A DNA stretch of 64,000 nt from Elizabethkingia meningoseptica_A (GTDB lineage Bacteria > Bacteroidota > Bacteroidia > Flavobacteriales > Weeksellaceae), in contig NZ_JBJDLK010000003.1 in the NCBI RefSeq assembly GCF_045762675.1, positions 248,001 through 312,000 of the forward strand, given 5' to 3'. A model generated the notes under the pieces. The model was given only the letters and a program-made list of their open reading frames with translations. It was not told the DNA's origin and ran no database searches. Position 1 is the stretch's first letter. The number at the start of each line of letters is the position of its first letter. The position numbers and the translations under genes were made by a program. Positions 34,733 to 42,469 of the stretch are shown piece after piece.

Positions 34733-34800
34733 TTTCCCTTGGCAGCATTACCTGCCCAGGTTCATAGGGTATAATCTCAGCCTTTAAGGCACCCCTTTTT
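34733..34800 (-). promoter_or_regulatory. TPP riboswitch (THI element)
   Basis: Minus-strand sequence shows the conserved THI-box order: GGGGTGCC (34796-34789), CTGAGAT, TATACCC, TATGAACCTGG, then GCAGGTAATGCTGCC and AAGGGA. It begins with the P1-closing segment and lies about 60 bases ahead of the receptor start. TPP binding should lower expression. The complete element has all core pieces. Confidence 0.93.
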
Positions 34801-34950
34801 CCGGAAGCAAAACTAAGCTAAATTTTCGGAAATAAAAAATATTATAAAGAGTTTAGCCCCAGTGGTTTTAGATTCATAAATTTAGTACTCATTCAGAGAT
34901 TCATTAATTTTCCTGTTTACCTTTTTAATCATCAACCAGCAACTCTCAAC

Positions 34951-35337
34951 TCACAAATTTCGCACAATGCCAAAGACAAGAATAATTAACAGAATAATAT
35001 AAATACTGGTCTGCCCGAATAATGTCTTTCTGAGTTTAGGATATTTCTCTTTTATACGCTCCTTGTTAAAGATAAATCCGGTAATAACATAGGGAATTGT
35101 AATTACAAATAATGGATTGTACCTGAGCGCCTGCAATATATCTCCATGTAATAAGGCATGCACGGCACGTTGAGATCCACATCCCGGACAATCATATCCT
35201 GTTAACAGTTTAAACGGACATGGCAAAAAAAAGCCTGATGTTTCCGGATTAAACCGATAAAAGATATAACCAATACCCCCAACCAGCAATACTGCCAATC
35301 CGGTAAAAAGAATGCGGTATTTTTTTATTATTTCCAA
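34951..35337 (-). CDS. DUF2752 family membrane protein
   Basis: A 128-residue membrane protein with helices near 10-28, 75-92 and 108-126 and the DUF2752 hallmark CPFKLLTGYDCPGCGSQRA, whose four-Cys CP..C.GCG pattern might bind a metal. Function is unknown. It overlaps the preceding CD225-like gene by 10 bases, so the two are translated together. The pair recurs in flavobacteria. Confidence 0.85.
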   Translation of the reverse strand: MEIIKKYRILFTGLAVLLVGGIGYIFYRFNPETSGFFLPCPFKLLTGYDCPGCGSQRAVHALLHGDILQALRYNPLFVITIPYVITGFIFNKERIKEKYPKLRKTLFGQTSIYIILLIILVFGIVRNL

Positions 35338-35642
35338 TCTCCGTTTGTAGCCGCCAATACAATTACAAAAAAGTAAAATGCCAGCACAGCACCGATAATT
35401 ACTACACCTGAAATCATGGACCAGATCACCATTTGCTTCGCCAGCTTTGAAGCTTTCTGAGCTCCGACTATATCTCCTTTATAAAATTTAGACTCTACCG
35501 ATGCTGCGTTAATGATCCCTATAATTCCCAAGATCTGACAGCAAAAAATGGTGACTAAAATAGATTCTACCAACCAGGTTTTGGGTGGAAAATTTTGTGG
35601 CGGGTTCTGGTTAATTACCTGAGTATTATCAAACTGCTCCAT
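35328..35642 (-). CDS. CD225/dispanin family membrane protein
   Basis: A 104-residue protein with two hydrophobic segments. The first, LVTIFCCQILGIIGIINAA, carries the CD225 Cys-Cys and Gly-Ile pattern, followed by KFYKGDIVGAQKASKLAKQM, matching the family's GD...A..S..A loop. Bacterial dispanin-like proteins have no settled function. The ATG at 35642 starts the domain cleanly; an upstream start at 35681 adds an unlikely extension. First gene of the two-gene unit with DUF2752. Confidence 0.82.
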   Translation of the reverse strand: MEQFDNTQVINQNPPQNFPPKTWLVESILVTIFCCQILGIIGIINAASVESKFYKGDIVGAQKASKLAKQMVIWSMISGVVIIGAVLAFYFFVIVLAATNGDWK

Positions 35643-35742
35643 ACATTTTTTATTCTGTGTAAATATAGGGAAAATAGGCAATTCACATCATATTTATAAC
35701 CAATCTAAATTAGATTCCCTCTAAAAGACCATATAAAATTTG

Positions 35743-35777
35743 TATTTTTGTATACTTTTTACACACATCTATGTGTG
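35743..35777 (+). promoter_or_regulatory. Aconitase promoter -7 box and leader hairpin
   Basis: TATTTTTG at 35743-35750 matches TAnnTTTG. Just after the predicted transcript start a small hairpin CACACA-TCTA-TGTGTG (35762-35777) could stabilise the mRNA 5' end. Confidence 0.4.
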
Positions 35778-35806
35778 ATTTACTAACGAATAAAACTTTG
35801 TAGCAT

Positions 35807-38071
35807 ATGACCTTTGATTTGGATATGATCAAAAAAGTTTATTCTGATTTCGACAACAGAGTAAACGCGGCAAGAGAGTTTATGGGAAGACCTCTTACTT
35901 ATTCAGAGAAAATTTTATGTTCCCACTTATTTTCAACTCAACAACCAGAAGCTTTCAAACGCGGAGAATCTTATGTAGATTTTGCTCCGGACAGAGTTGC
36001 TATGCAGGATGCTACGGCACAGATGGCTTTATTACAGTTTATGCAGGCTGGTAAGAAAAAGGTTGCAGTTCCTTCAACAGTACATGCTGACCACCTTATT
36101 CAGGCAAGAGTTGGAGCAGATAAAGACCTTCAAGAAGCAGAAAATAAAAACAACGAAGTATATCAATTTCTTCAATCAGTTTCTAACAAATATGGTATTG
36201 GTTTCTGGAAGCCGGGAGCTGGTATTATCCACCAGGTAGTTTTAGAGAACTATGCATTCCCTGGAGGTTTAATGATTGGTACCGATTCTCACACTGTAAA
36301 TGCAGGAGGTTTAGGGATGGTAGCTATTGGTGTTGGTGGTGCTGATGCTGTAGACGTAATGGCCGGAATGGCATGGGAACTTAAATTCCCGAAAATGATC
36401 GGTGTAAAATTAACCGGTAAATTAAGCGGATGGTGCTCTCCTAAAGATGTAATTCTTAAAGTTGCAGGTATCCTTACTGTAAAAGGTGGTACTGGTGCTA
36501 TCGTAGAATACTTCGGAGAAGGTGCTGAATCTCTTTCTTGTACAGGTAAAGGAACAATCTGTAACATGGGTGCAGAGATCGGAGCAACGACTTCTATCTT
36601 TGAATTTGACAAGAACATGGCAAACTACCTGAGAGCTACAGGAAGAGAAGCGGTTGCAGCCGGTGCTGAAGCTATTGCCAACAACCTGAGAGCTGATAAA
36701 GAAGTTTATGCAGATCCTGCAAAATACTTCGATCAGGTTATCGAAATCAACCTGGATGAATTAGAGCCGGCATTGAATGGTCCTTTCACTCCGGATTTAT
36801 ATACTCCAATTTCTCAGATGAAAGAAATCGCTGAGAAAAACGGATGGCCAACTAAAGTTGAAGTTGGTTTGATCGGTTCTTGTACAAACTCTTCTTACGA
36901 AGATATTTCAAGAGCTGCTTCTATTGCAAAACAAGCAATTGATAAAAACCTGGTAACTGCTGCTGAGTACACCATTACTCCGGGTTCTGAGTTAGTAAGA
37001 TATACCGTAGAAAGAGACGGTTTCCTTGATACTTTTGCACAAATTGGCGGTAAAGTATTCGCTAACGCTTGCGGACCATGTATCGGTCAGTGGGCACGTG
37101 AAGGTTCAGAAAAACAAGAGAAAAATACAATCGTTCACTCTTTCAACAGAAACTTCTCCAAGAGAGCGGATGGTAACCCAAATACTTATGCATTCGTAGG
37201 TTCACCTGAATTGGTAACTGCACTTGCTATTGCAGGTAGATTAGACTTCGACCCAAGAAAAGACAAGTTGGTTAACAAAGACGGTGTTGAAGTTCTTTTA
37301 GAAGAGCCTCAGGGTTATGAATTACCAGTTAAAGGTTTTGACGTAGAGGATGCAGGTTATATTGCTCCTGCTGAAGATGGTTCTGGTGTTGAAGTTATTG
37401 TAGCTCCAACTTCTGACAGACTTCAGTTATTGGAAGAGTTCAAACCTTGGGACGGTAAAAACATTACCGGTGCCAAGTTATTGATCAAAGCATTTGGTAA
37501 ATGTACAACTGACCATATCTCTATGGCTGGTCCATGGTTAAAATACAGAGGTCACCTTGACAATATCTCCAACAACATGTTAATCGGCGCTGTTAATGCT
37601 TTCAACATGGAAACTAACAATGTGAAAAACGAACTAAACGGTGAACATATGGAAGTTCCTGCTTCTGCAAGAGCTTACAAAGCTGCCGGAGTTCCGACAA
37701 TCGTTGTAGGTGATGAAAACTACGGTGAAGGTTCATCAAGAGAGCACGCCGCTATGGAGCCACGTCACTTGGGTGTAAGAGCAGTACTGGTTAAATCTTT
37801 TGCTCGTATCCACGAAACAAACCTTAAAAAACAAGGGATGTTAGGATTAACTTTTGCTGACAAAGCAGATTATGACAAAATCCAGGAAGATGATACAATC
37901 AACTTCTTAGATCTTGATCAGTTTGCTCCTGGCAAACCATTAACACTGGAGTTTGTTCATGCTGATGGTTCTAAAGATATTATTCTTGCTAACCATACGT
38001 ACAATGCAGGACAAATCGAGTGGTTCAAAGCCGGATCTGCACTTAATCTAATTAAGCAACAAGGGAAATAA
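35807..38071 (+). CDS. Aconitate hydratase
   Basis: A 754-residue aconitase of the mitochondrial-like type, interconverting citrate and isocitrate in the TCA cycle. The [4Fe-4S] ligands are Cys359 (GSCTNSS) and Cys422/Cys425 (CGPCIGQW). The swivel domain carries GDENYGEGSSREHAA with the catalytic Ser. A promoter box and leader hairpin lie upstream and a terminator follows at 38093. The gene is intact although an insertion sequence begins 55 bases beyond its stop. Confidence 0.95.
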   Translation: MTFDLDMIKKVYSDFDNRVNAAREFMGRPLTYSEKILCSHLFSTQQPEAFKRGESYVDFAPDRVAMQDATAQMALLQFMQAGKKKVAVPSTVHADHLIQARVGADKDLQEAENKNNEVYQFLQSVSNKYGIGFWKPGAGIIHQVVLENYAFPGGLMIGTDSHTVNAGGLGMVAIGVGGADAVDVMAGMAWELKFPKMIGVKLTGKLSGWCSPKDVILKVAGILTVKGGTGAIVEYFGEGAESLSCTGKGTICNMGAEIGATTSIFEFDKNMANYLRATGREAVAAGAEAIANNLRADKEVYADPAKYFDQVIEINLDELEPALNGPFTPDLYTPISQMKEIAEKNGWPTKVEVGLIGSCTNSSYEDISRAASIAKQAIDKNLVTAAEYTITPGSELVRYTVERDGFLDTFAQIGGKVFANACGPCIGQWAREGSEKQEKNTIVHSFNRNFSKRADGNPNTYAFVGSPELVTALAIAGRLDFDPRKDKLVNKDGVEVLLEEPQGYELPVKGFDVEDAGYIAPAEDGSGVEVIVAPTSDRLQLLEEFKPWDGKNITGAKLLIKAFGKCTTDHISMAGPWLKYRGHLDNISNNMLIGAVNAFNMETNNVKNELNGEHMEVPASARAYKAAGVPTIVVGDENYGEGSSREHAAMEPRHLGVRAVLVKSFARIHETNLKKQGMLGLTFADKADYDKIQEDDTINFLDLDQFAPGKPLTLEFVHADGSKDIILANHTYNAGQIEWFKAGSALNLIKQQGK

Positions 38072-38092
38072 TTAATTATTTCTCACTGAAAT

Positions 38093-38119
38093 AAAATCCC
38101 CGCAAATGCGGGGATTTTT
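38093..38119 (+). terminator. Terminator of aconitase
   Basis: Arms AAAATCCCCGCA and TGCGGGGATTTT with a tiny loop, followed by T residues. It lies just ahead of the insertion-sequence end. Confidence 0.85.
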
Positions 38120-38126
38120 CTTTGAA

Positions 38127-38151
38127 TGTCCCGTCCTGAAAAAAGTTGACT
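38127..38151 (+). repeat. Left terminal inverted repeat of the IS3 element
   Basis: Begins TGTCCCGTCCTG and ends GTTGACT; 19 of 25 positions match the complement of the right end. Confidence 0.8.
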
Positions 38152-38167
38152 AATAAATGTCAACCTT

Positions 38168-38566
38168 ATGAAAAATCAGAATTTATTTAGAAAATCTTTA
38201 TCCCCGGGTACGAGATACAGCGAAGCATTTAAAAGAGCTGTTGTTAAAGATTATGAGCGGGGTATTTTAAACAAAGACCAAATCCAGTCAAAGTATGGTA
38301 TTGGAGGAAAGTCAAGAGTTTTGGAATGGTGCCGTAAATATGGTAAATTGCACTATCCTAAACTCTCTTCAATAGGGTGTCCGATGAAAGATCCACAAAA
38401 GCAACGAATCAAAGAACTGGAAAAGCAATTAGAAGATGCCAGACTGAAGGTTTTGGCTTATGAAAAGCTTATATCTGTTACTGAAAAAGAAGAAGGCATC
38501 AGCATCTTAAAAAAAGGCGCTGCCAAACAATTGCCGAGCTTGCCAAAACCTACCCAAGAAAAGTAA
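38168..38566 (+). CDS. IS3-family transposase OrfA
   Basis: A 132-residue DNA-binding subunit with an N-terminal helix-turn-helix (RYSEAFKRAVVKDYERG then QIQSKYGIGGKSRVLEWCRKYG) and a Leu-rich coiled coil (about 75-105), the usual OrfA plan that binds the inverted repeats. An A-run of seven at 38509-38515 followed by GG forms an A-AAA-AAA-G slip site, placed where a -1 frameshift would join OrfA to OrfB. Confidence 0.87.
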   Translation: MKNQNLFRKSLSPGTRYSEAFKRAVVKDYERGILNKDQIQSKYGIGGKSRVLEWCRKYGKLHYPKLSSIGCPMKDPQKQRIKELEKQLEDARLKVLAYEKLISVTEKEEGISILKKGAAKQLPSLPKPTQEK

Positions 38567-39423
38567 GTATGTTTTGTGAGTTGTTTGGCTTTACTAAACA
38601 GGCTTATTATAAGCATCAATCCTACAAGAAGACATCAGACTCAGAAAGATTAAAATTAAAAGAATCTGTATTACTCATACGCAGGCAGTTGCCACGACTT
38701 GGCGTGTGAAAACTCTATTATTTACTTAGCCTTTCTGGTAAAATTCATGTTGGCAGGGATAAATTGTTTTCTATTTTGAGAGAAGAAGGATTATTGGTTA
38801 GCCGAAGAAGAAAATATACAACTACCACCCATTCAAAGCACTGGCTTAGAAAATATCCGAATCTGACCCAAAACATATCTCTTGAAAGGCCGGAACAGTT
38901 ATGGGTTGCTGATATAACTTATATTGACACATTAGAGGGTAATGCCTATCTGCACCTTGTAACAGACGCATATTCTAAACAAATAATGGGTTATGAACTT
39001 TGCGATACTATGGAAGCCACCTCTACCCTTAAAGCTCTGGAAATGGCTTTAGGCAAACGAAAATATAAAGCATCTAAACTTATACATCACTCAGATAGGG
39101 GGCTTCAGTATTGTAGTAAACTCTATACGGATTGCCTAAAAGAAAATGGGATAAATATTAGTATGACTGAAAATGGTGATCCTTATGAAAATGCTATTGC
39201 TGAAAGGGTTAACGGAATATTGAAAGATGAGTTTGGTCTATATGATAAATTTGAAAATATCCTACAGGCAAAGGAGCTTGCCATACAAAGTATACAAATA
39301 TACAATCAGCTAAGACCCCACTTGAGCTGCTCAATGTTTACGCCTAATCAAATGCATCAACAAGACAGAATAAAATTAATTTCTTTTAAAAAGAAAAAGT
39401 TCAGACATTTACAAGATGTCTGA
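38512..39423 (+). pseudogene. IS3-family transposase OrfB, interrupted by a stop codon
   Basis: Reading in the -1 frame from the slip site gives a continuous OrfB product except for TGA at 38707-38709, in the phrase LGV-stop-KLYYLL where relatives usually have Arg; a CGA-to-TGA change would explain it. Downstream the rve core is intact, with catalytic Asp in WVADITYI, Asp in HHSDRGLQY and Glu in AIAERVNGILK. The rest, from about 38764 to 39423, is open. Without readthrough no full transposase is made. Confidence 0.83.
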
Positions 39424-39452
39424 ACTTTTATCAAATTTGTATATGCAAATAT

Positions 39453-39477
39453 AGTCAACCTATTTTAGGACTAGTCA
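39453..39477 (+). repeat. Right terminal inverted repeat of the IS3 element
   Basis: Begins AGTCAACC and ends GACTAGTCA; pairs with the left end at 38127-38151. Confidence 0.8.
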
Positions 39478-39497
39478 TTATTTAAAATAATTTTCAA

Positions 39498-39707
39498 CTA
39501 AAACTGTTCTTTACAAAATGCAGGAACTCCTCCGGAAGGTTCCACAACAATACAAGCACTCATTGATTTACAATACACTAAATTAGCACATCTGCAGCTA
39601 ATTGGCGAGTCAAAATCAGTACCCGGTGGCAAAATCTCACTTCCGCAGATTTTTGGCTTATCTCCTCCCGAAATACTTTTCAAACTCTCTCTTGTCAACT
39701 TTTTCAT
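39498..39707 (-). CDS. GG-leader bacteriocin-like peptide
   Basis: A 69-residue peptide. Its first 15 residues, MKKLTRESLKSISGG, form a double-glycine leader like those cut by C39-type peptidase transporters. The 54-residue core has six cysteines (residues 21, 38, 40, 46, 52 and 65), so disulfides or thioether-type modification are possible. Flavobacterial genomes hold many such short peptides annotated as bacteriocin-like; activity is unproven. No transporter, modification or immunity gene lies next to it here. The ATG at 39707 was chosen because it starts the leader; an upstream ATG at 39755 adds a hydrophobic stretch without family similarity. Confidence 0.65.
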   Translation of the reverse strand: MKKLTRESLKSISGGDKPKICGSEILPPGTDFDSPISCRCANLVYCKSMSACIVVEPSGGVPAFCKEQF

Positions 39708-39758
39708 ATTAAATATTTTTATAATTAGTTTTATAAATATAAAATATTTTAACAATAA

Positions 39759-39783
39759 AAAAACCTCGGAGCTCGAGGTTTTT
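39759..39783 (-). terminator. Terminator of the Hsp20 gene
   Basis: Arms AAAACCTCG and CGAGGTTTT around a five-base loop, beginning 29 bases beyond the hsp20 stop on the minus strand. It also separates that gene from the peptide gene. Confidence 0.75.
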
Positions 39784-39811
39784 GAAAATAATTAGAAAAT
39801 ATAGATTAGAA

Positions 39812-40279
39812 TTAACTCACTTTAATCTCTTGTGCCGGGATATTATTCTCCGGATCCTTTGGAAGAATTATGGTAAGGATACCATCTTCATAAGTGGCAG
39901 AAATATTTTCTGAGGCTACTTTTTCATTCAGTTGAAAAGAACGCTCAAAAGAGGTTGGATACACTTCCTGATAGATATACTGTGCTTTTTCTTTATCCTC
40001 TGTTGCTTTATAAGAAATGGTCAATACCTTGTCCTTTACCGAAATGGTGAATGCTTCTTTTTTAAGTCCTGCAGCAAAAAGCTGAAGTGCATAATATTCT
40101 TCATTTTCAGAAATATTTACCGGCTTGAAGCTGCTCATCTTTTCTGCGAACACTTCTTTCATCGGATGCTTACTGTTGAAGAAACCTTCACGGAATTTAT
40201 TGAATTTATGACTGAACTTATCTCCGCAAAAATCTTTTCTATTTTTAAAGTCTTCGTTATTATGATGTCTTGTATACAT
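39812..40279 (-). CDS. Hsp20/alpha-crystallin small heat shock protein
   Basis: A 155-residue cytoplasmic chaperone. The alpha-crystallin domain runs from about 50 to 145 (YYALQLFAAGLKKEAFTISV and later SFERSFQLNEKVASENISATYEDGILTIILPK), with a short variable N-terminus and no long C-terminal tail. It prevents aggregation of unfolded proteins without ATP. It sits 25 bases after a small membrane protein gene in a stretch that begins with an ECF sigma factor, suggesting a stress-related cluster. Confidence 0.92.
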   Translation of the reverse strand: MYTRHHNNEDFKNRKDFCGDKFSHKFNKFREGFFNSKHPMKEVFAEKMSSFKPVNISENEEYYALQLFAAGLKKEAFTISVKDKVLTISYKATEDKEKAQYIYQEVYPTSFERSFQLNEKVASENISATYEDGILTIILPKDPENNIPAQEIKVS

Positions 40280-40304
40280 TTTTATTTTTTTAAAGTTTGA
40301 TAAA

Positions 40305-40598
40305 TTAGTTAATAGGAATAATAGCGATATTTTCGTTTCTTGAACTTCTGTAGTCTGGTTTTACTGCAAAGTTGTAATCGTTTACAGGGCTAAAACCAAT
40401 TGGCAGGTTCCGTTGTGATGGTTCAAAATACCTTTCTCTTCTTCTTCTGAATTTTGAAACAACCAGAGTTCCGATTCCTGCAATTAAGGTAACAGCCAGA
40501 AGTAATTTAAAAACCATACCTATAATTAGTGTTGCCAGACCTGCTATTACGGTAAGACCGATGAGCTTAGGCAATATATAACGCATTTTGTTTTTCAT
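40305..40598 (-). CDS. Small membrane protein of unknown function
   Basis: A 97-residue protein with two adjacent hydrophobic helices (about 10-28 and 31-46: LIGLTVIAGLATLIIGMVF, LLLAVTLIAGIGTLVV), then an Arg-rich cytoplasmic segment (KFRRRRERYF) and an uncharged tail. I do not recognise a family. It is 25 bases upstream of the hsp20 gene and probably co-transcribed with it. Confidence 0.6.
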   Translation of the reverse strand: MKNKMRYILPKLIGLTVIAGLATLIIGMVFKLLLAVTLIAGIGTLVVSKFRRRRERYFEPSQRNLPIGFSPVNDYNFAVKPDYRSSRNENIAIIPIN

Positions 40599-40726
40599 TT
40601 TTTTTGATTTTAAAAGTTTAATAATAAAAGGCCTTTTTAATGAAGACGTCTCTAAAAATATTTTACTTTAAAATTTTTGAAAATAATTTCAAAATTCTTT
40701 CTGAACGCCTGAAAGTATTACAAAAA

Positions 40727-40759
40727 AAACCTAACAGGTTTTGAAAACCTGTTAGGTTT
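40727..40759. repeat. Dispersed hairpin repeat, copy 1
   Basis: Arms AAACCTAACAGGTTT and AAACCTGTTAGGTTT with loop TGA, a perfect 15-base inverted repeat. Related copies lie at 48069-48101 and 54273-54305. Confidence 0.8.
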
Positions 40760-40804
40760 GTGCCTGCATGAAAAATGTTTTTAACTTAAAAAAAGTCAAT
40801 AAAA

Positions 40805-40829
40805 ATCCCGGAATTTTAAGTTCCGGGAT
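40805..40829 (-). terminator. Terminator of the sigma factor operon
   Basis: Arms ATCCCGGAA and TTCCGGGAT; on the minus strand followed by a U-run. It lies 12 bases beyond the stop of the 110-residue membrane protein gene. Confidence 0.75.
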
Positions 40830-40841
40830 CATTTATTTTCA

Positions 40842-41174
40842 TTATTTAAAACGGCATCGGTCACCAAATCTTTTTTGCCATTCTTCGCGAAAACGTTCCT
40901 TATCTTCATCAGAAAACTCATCCATACGCCTTCTCATCTTCTCCTTGAAGTTTCTTCCACCACCTTTAAAGCGGAAACCTCCGAACAGAATTTTACTCAA
41001 AAGCATTATTCCGAAAGCCTGCCAATAAGTAATGGCTTTCACACCCAGTATGTCCGGCAATAATATATTCCAAAGCCATTGTACCAGCCATACCAACAAG
41101 AAGATGAGTCCTATAATGATCGGAAATGCCAGCCAGAATTTCTTTTTATGTTTATGTTTAAATCTACGATTCAT
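40842..41174 (-). CDS. Small membrane protein linked to an ECF sigma factor
   Basis: A 110-residue protein with a basic N-terminus, one strong helix (about 14-36) and a second hydrophobic stretch (ITYWQAFGIMLLSKILFGGF at about 48-67). A charged, helical tail follows (MRRRMDEFSDEDKERFREEW). Similar proteins often follow ECF sigma genes in Bacteroidota; a role as membrane anti-sigma factor is possible but unproven. Its start is 3 bases after the sigma factor stop, which shows tight coupling. Confidence 0.7.
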   Translation of the reverse strand: MNRRFKHKHKKKFWLAFPIIIGLIFLLVWLVQWLWNILLPDILGVKAITYWQAFGIMLLSKILFGGFRFKGGGRNFKEKMRRRMDEFSDEDKERFREEWQKRFGDRCRFK

Positions 41175-41177
41175 ATT

Positions 41178-41753
41178 CTAATCCTTAAGTTCGTTGTATA
41201 AATGTTGTAATCTTACGCGAAGGTGCTTTACAGCATATCCCTTTCTGCTGATAATAGTCTTCAGGTTTTCCCCTTCTTCATCTGCTATTTCCTGCAATGT
41301 CCTCTCTTCAATCTCGTTCTGAAAAAACACCCTTCTCTGATTCTCCGGAAGTTCATCCAGCGCCTTCATTAATTCGTCCCAGAAAATATCTTTAAACATT
41401 TTCAGCTCCGGATTGTTAGAATCATCTGCTAAAAGAATTTCCTTAATGCTGAAGCTTCCGTCTTCATCTTCATAAGTATAATCTTCCAGAGAGTTGCTTT
41501 TCTTCTTTCTGTAATTATCGGTTATTTTATTCCTTGTTACCGAATACAGCCACGCACCCACATTTTCCAGATCATCTATATTCGTTAAACGGCTGGTCTG
41601 ATACCAGACTTCCTGCAAAATATCCTCTGCATCCTCAGTTTTGCTCACTTTTCCTTTGATAAAGCGAAACAATTGTGAGCCGTAGTCTTTAACGACTTCC
41701 GATAGTGAAGCAGATTTCTTTTCAGCCATTTCATCCAAATATAGCGAGTCCAT
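41178..41753 (-). CDS. ECF-type RNA polymerase sigma factor
   Basis: A 191-residue sigma-70 family factor. Region 2 lies at about 22-88 (FIKGKVSKTEDAEDILQEVW, then VGAWLYSVTRNKITDNYRKK) and region 4 at about 130-185 (LDELPENQRRVFFQNEIEERTLQEIA), with region 4 helix-turn-helix ISRKGYAVKHLRVRL. It redirects RNA polymerase to stress or envelope genes. No classical anti-sigma factor follows; the co-transcribed 110-residue membrane protein could serve. The start may be at 41753 or at an internal ATG at 41729. Confidence 0.9.
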   Translation of the reverse strand: MDSLYLDEMAEKKSASLSEVVKDYGSQLFRFIKGKVSKTEDAEDILQEVWYQTSRLTNIDDLENVGAWLYSVTRNKITDNYRKKKSNSLEDYTYEDEDGSFSIKEILLADDSNNPELKMFKDIFWDELMKALDELPENQRRVFFQNEIEERTLQEIADEEGENLKTIISRKGYAVKHLRVRLQHLYNELKD

Positions 41754-41780
41754 ATTTATGAAGACGAACCAAAAACAAAA

Positions 41781-42467
41781 TTACTTTAACTTTTTCAAAA
41801 AATTTAATTTATAGCTCTCGCCAATAGGAATTTCTCCTCCGGAAATAAGAAATGCAGACTTTATATTAACTGTCTTTATTTTATCCAGATTGATAATATA
41901 AGATTTATGAACACGTATAAAAGAAGTATCCGGTAATTGCTGCTCAAAAGACTTTAATGTATCCAGTACAATATATTCCTGATTTTCAGTTTTTATATTT
42001 ACATAATCCTTCAGGCTTTCAATATACAATACCTCATCAAAATTAATGCGGTGTTGCTGACCCGAAGATTTTACAAAAAAATACTGTCCTGCTGAAGATT
42101 CGGTATTAGAGAAACGTTCCTGGGCCTTCAATGCGCTCTTATAAAGCCTTTCAAACGAAATGGGTTTTAATAAATAGTCAACTACATTATACTCATAGCC
42201 ATCCAAAGCATATTCTGCATAGGCAGTTGTAAGGATATATTTCAGTTTATTTCCGGCTATTCCCATGAAATTAATGCCGGTAAGTTCCGGCATTTGAATA
42301 TCTAAAAAGGCCAGATCAGCCTCGTTTTTCTGAATGAAATCTAATGCTTCTAAAGGGTTTTCTGTACTAAAAACAAGCTCTAAAAACGGAACTTTCTGAA
42401 TATAGCTAGTCAGCAGAGAAACCGCCAGAGGTTCATCGTCTACAACAATACATTTAATTTTCTCCAT
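41781..42467 (-). CDS. LytTR-family response regulator
   Basis: A 228-residue response regulator with a receiver domain (1-120; phospho-acceptor Asp56 in FLDIQMP, acidic pocket Asp10/Asp11) and a C-terminal LytTR DNA-binding domain (about 125-228; HRINFDEVLYIESLKDYVNI and RVHKSYIINLDKI). It should bind direct repeats in DNA when phosphorylated by its partner. It lies 2 bases after the histidine kinase gene, forming an operon divergent from three outer-membrane receptors. Confidence 0.93.
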   Translation of the reverse strand: MEKIKCIVVDDEPLAVSLLTSYIQKVPFLELVFSTENPLEALDFIQKNEADLAFLDIQMPELTGINFMGIAGNKLKYILTTAYAEYALDGYEYNVVDYLLKPISFERLYKSALKAQERFSNTESSAGQYFFVKSSGQQHRINFDEVLYIESLKDYVNIKTENQEYIVLDTLKSFEQQLPDTSFIRVHKSYIINLDKIKTVNIKSAFLISGGEIPIGESYKLNFLKKLK

Positions 42468-42469
42468 AT

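Larger units (their letters stand above)
38127..39477 (+). mobile_element. IS3-family insertion sequence (about 1.35 kb)
   Basis: The element is bounded by imperfect 25-base inverted repeats that begin TG and end CA, and encodes OrfA and a frameshifted OrfB with a DDE integrase core, the standard IS3 plan. It is inserted between aconitase and the bacteriocin-like peptide gene. No clear target duplication is visible (GAA on the left, TTA on the right). An in-frame stop in OrfB suggests this copy cannot move by itself. Confidence 0.88.

Noticed and set aside
38764..39423. A separate 219-residue transposase gene.
   Set aside because: It is only the part of OrfB after the in-frame TGA; upstream sequence in the same frame continues the OrfB protein to the frameshift site.
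38124..39480. Target-site duplication flanking the IS3 element.
   Set aside because: The three bases on each side are GAA and TTA, so no duplication is visible; boundaries or later mutation may hide it.
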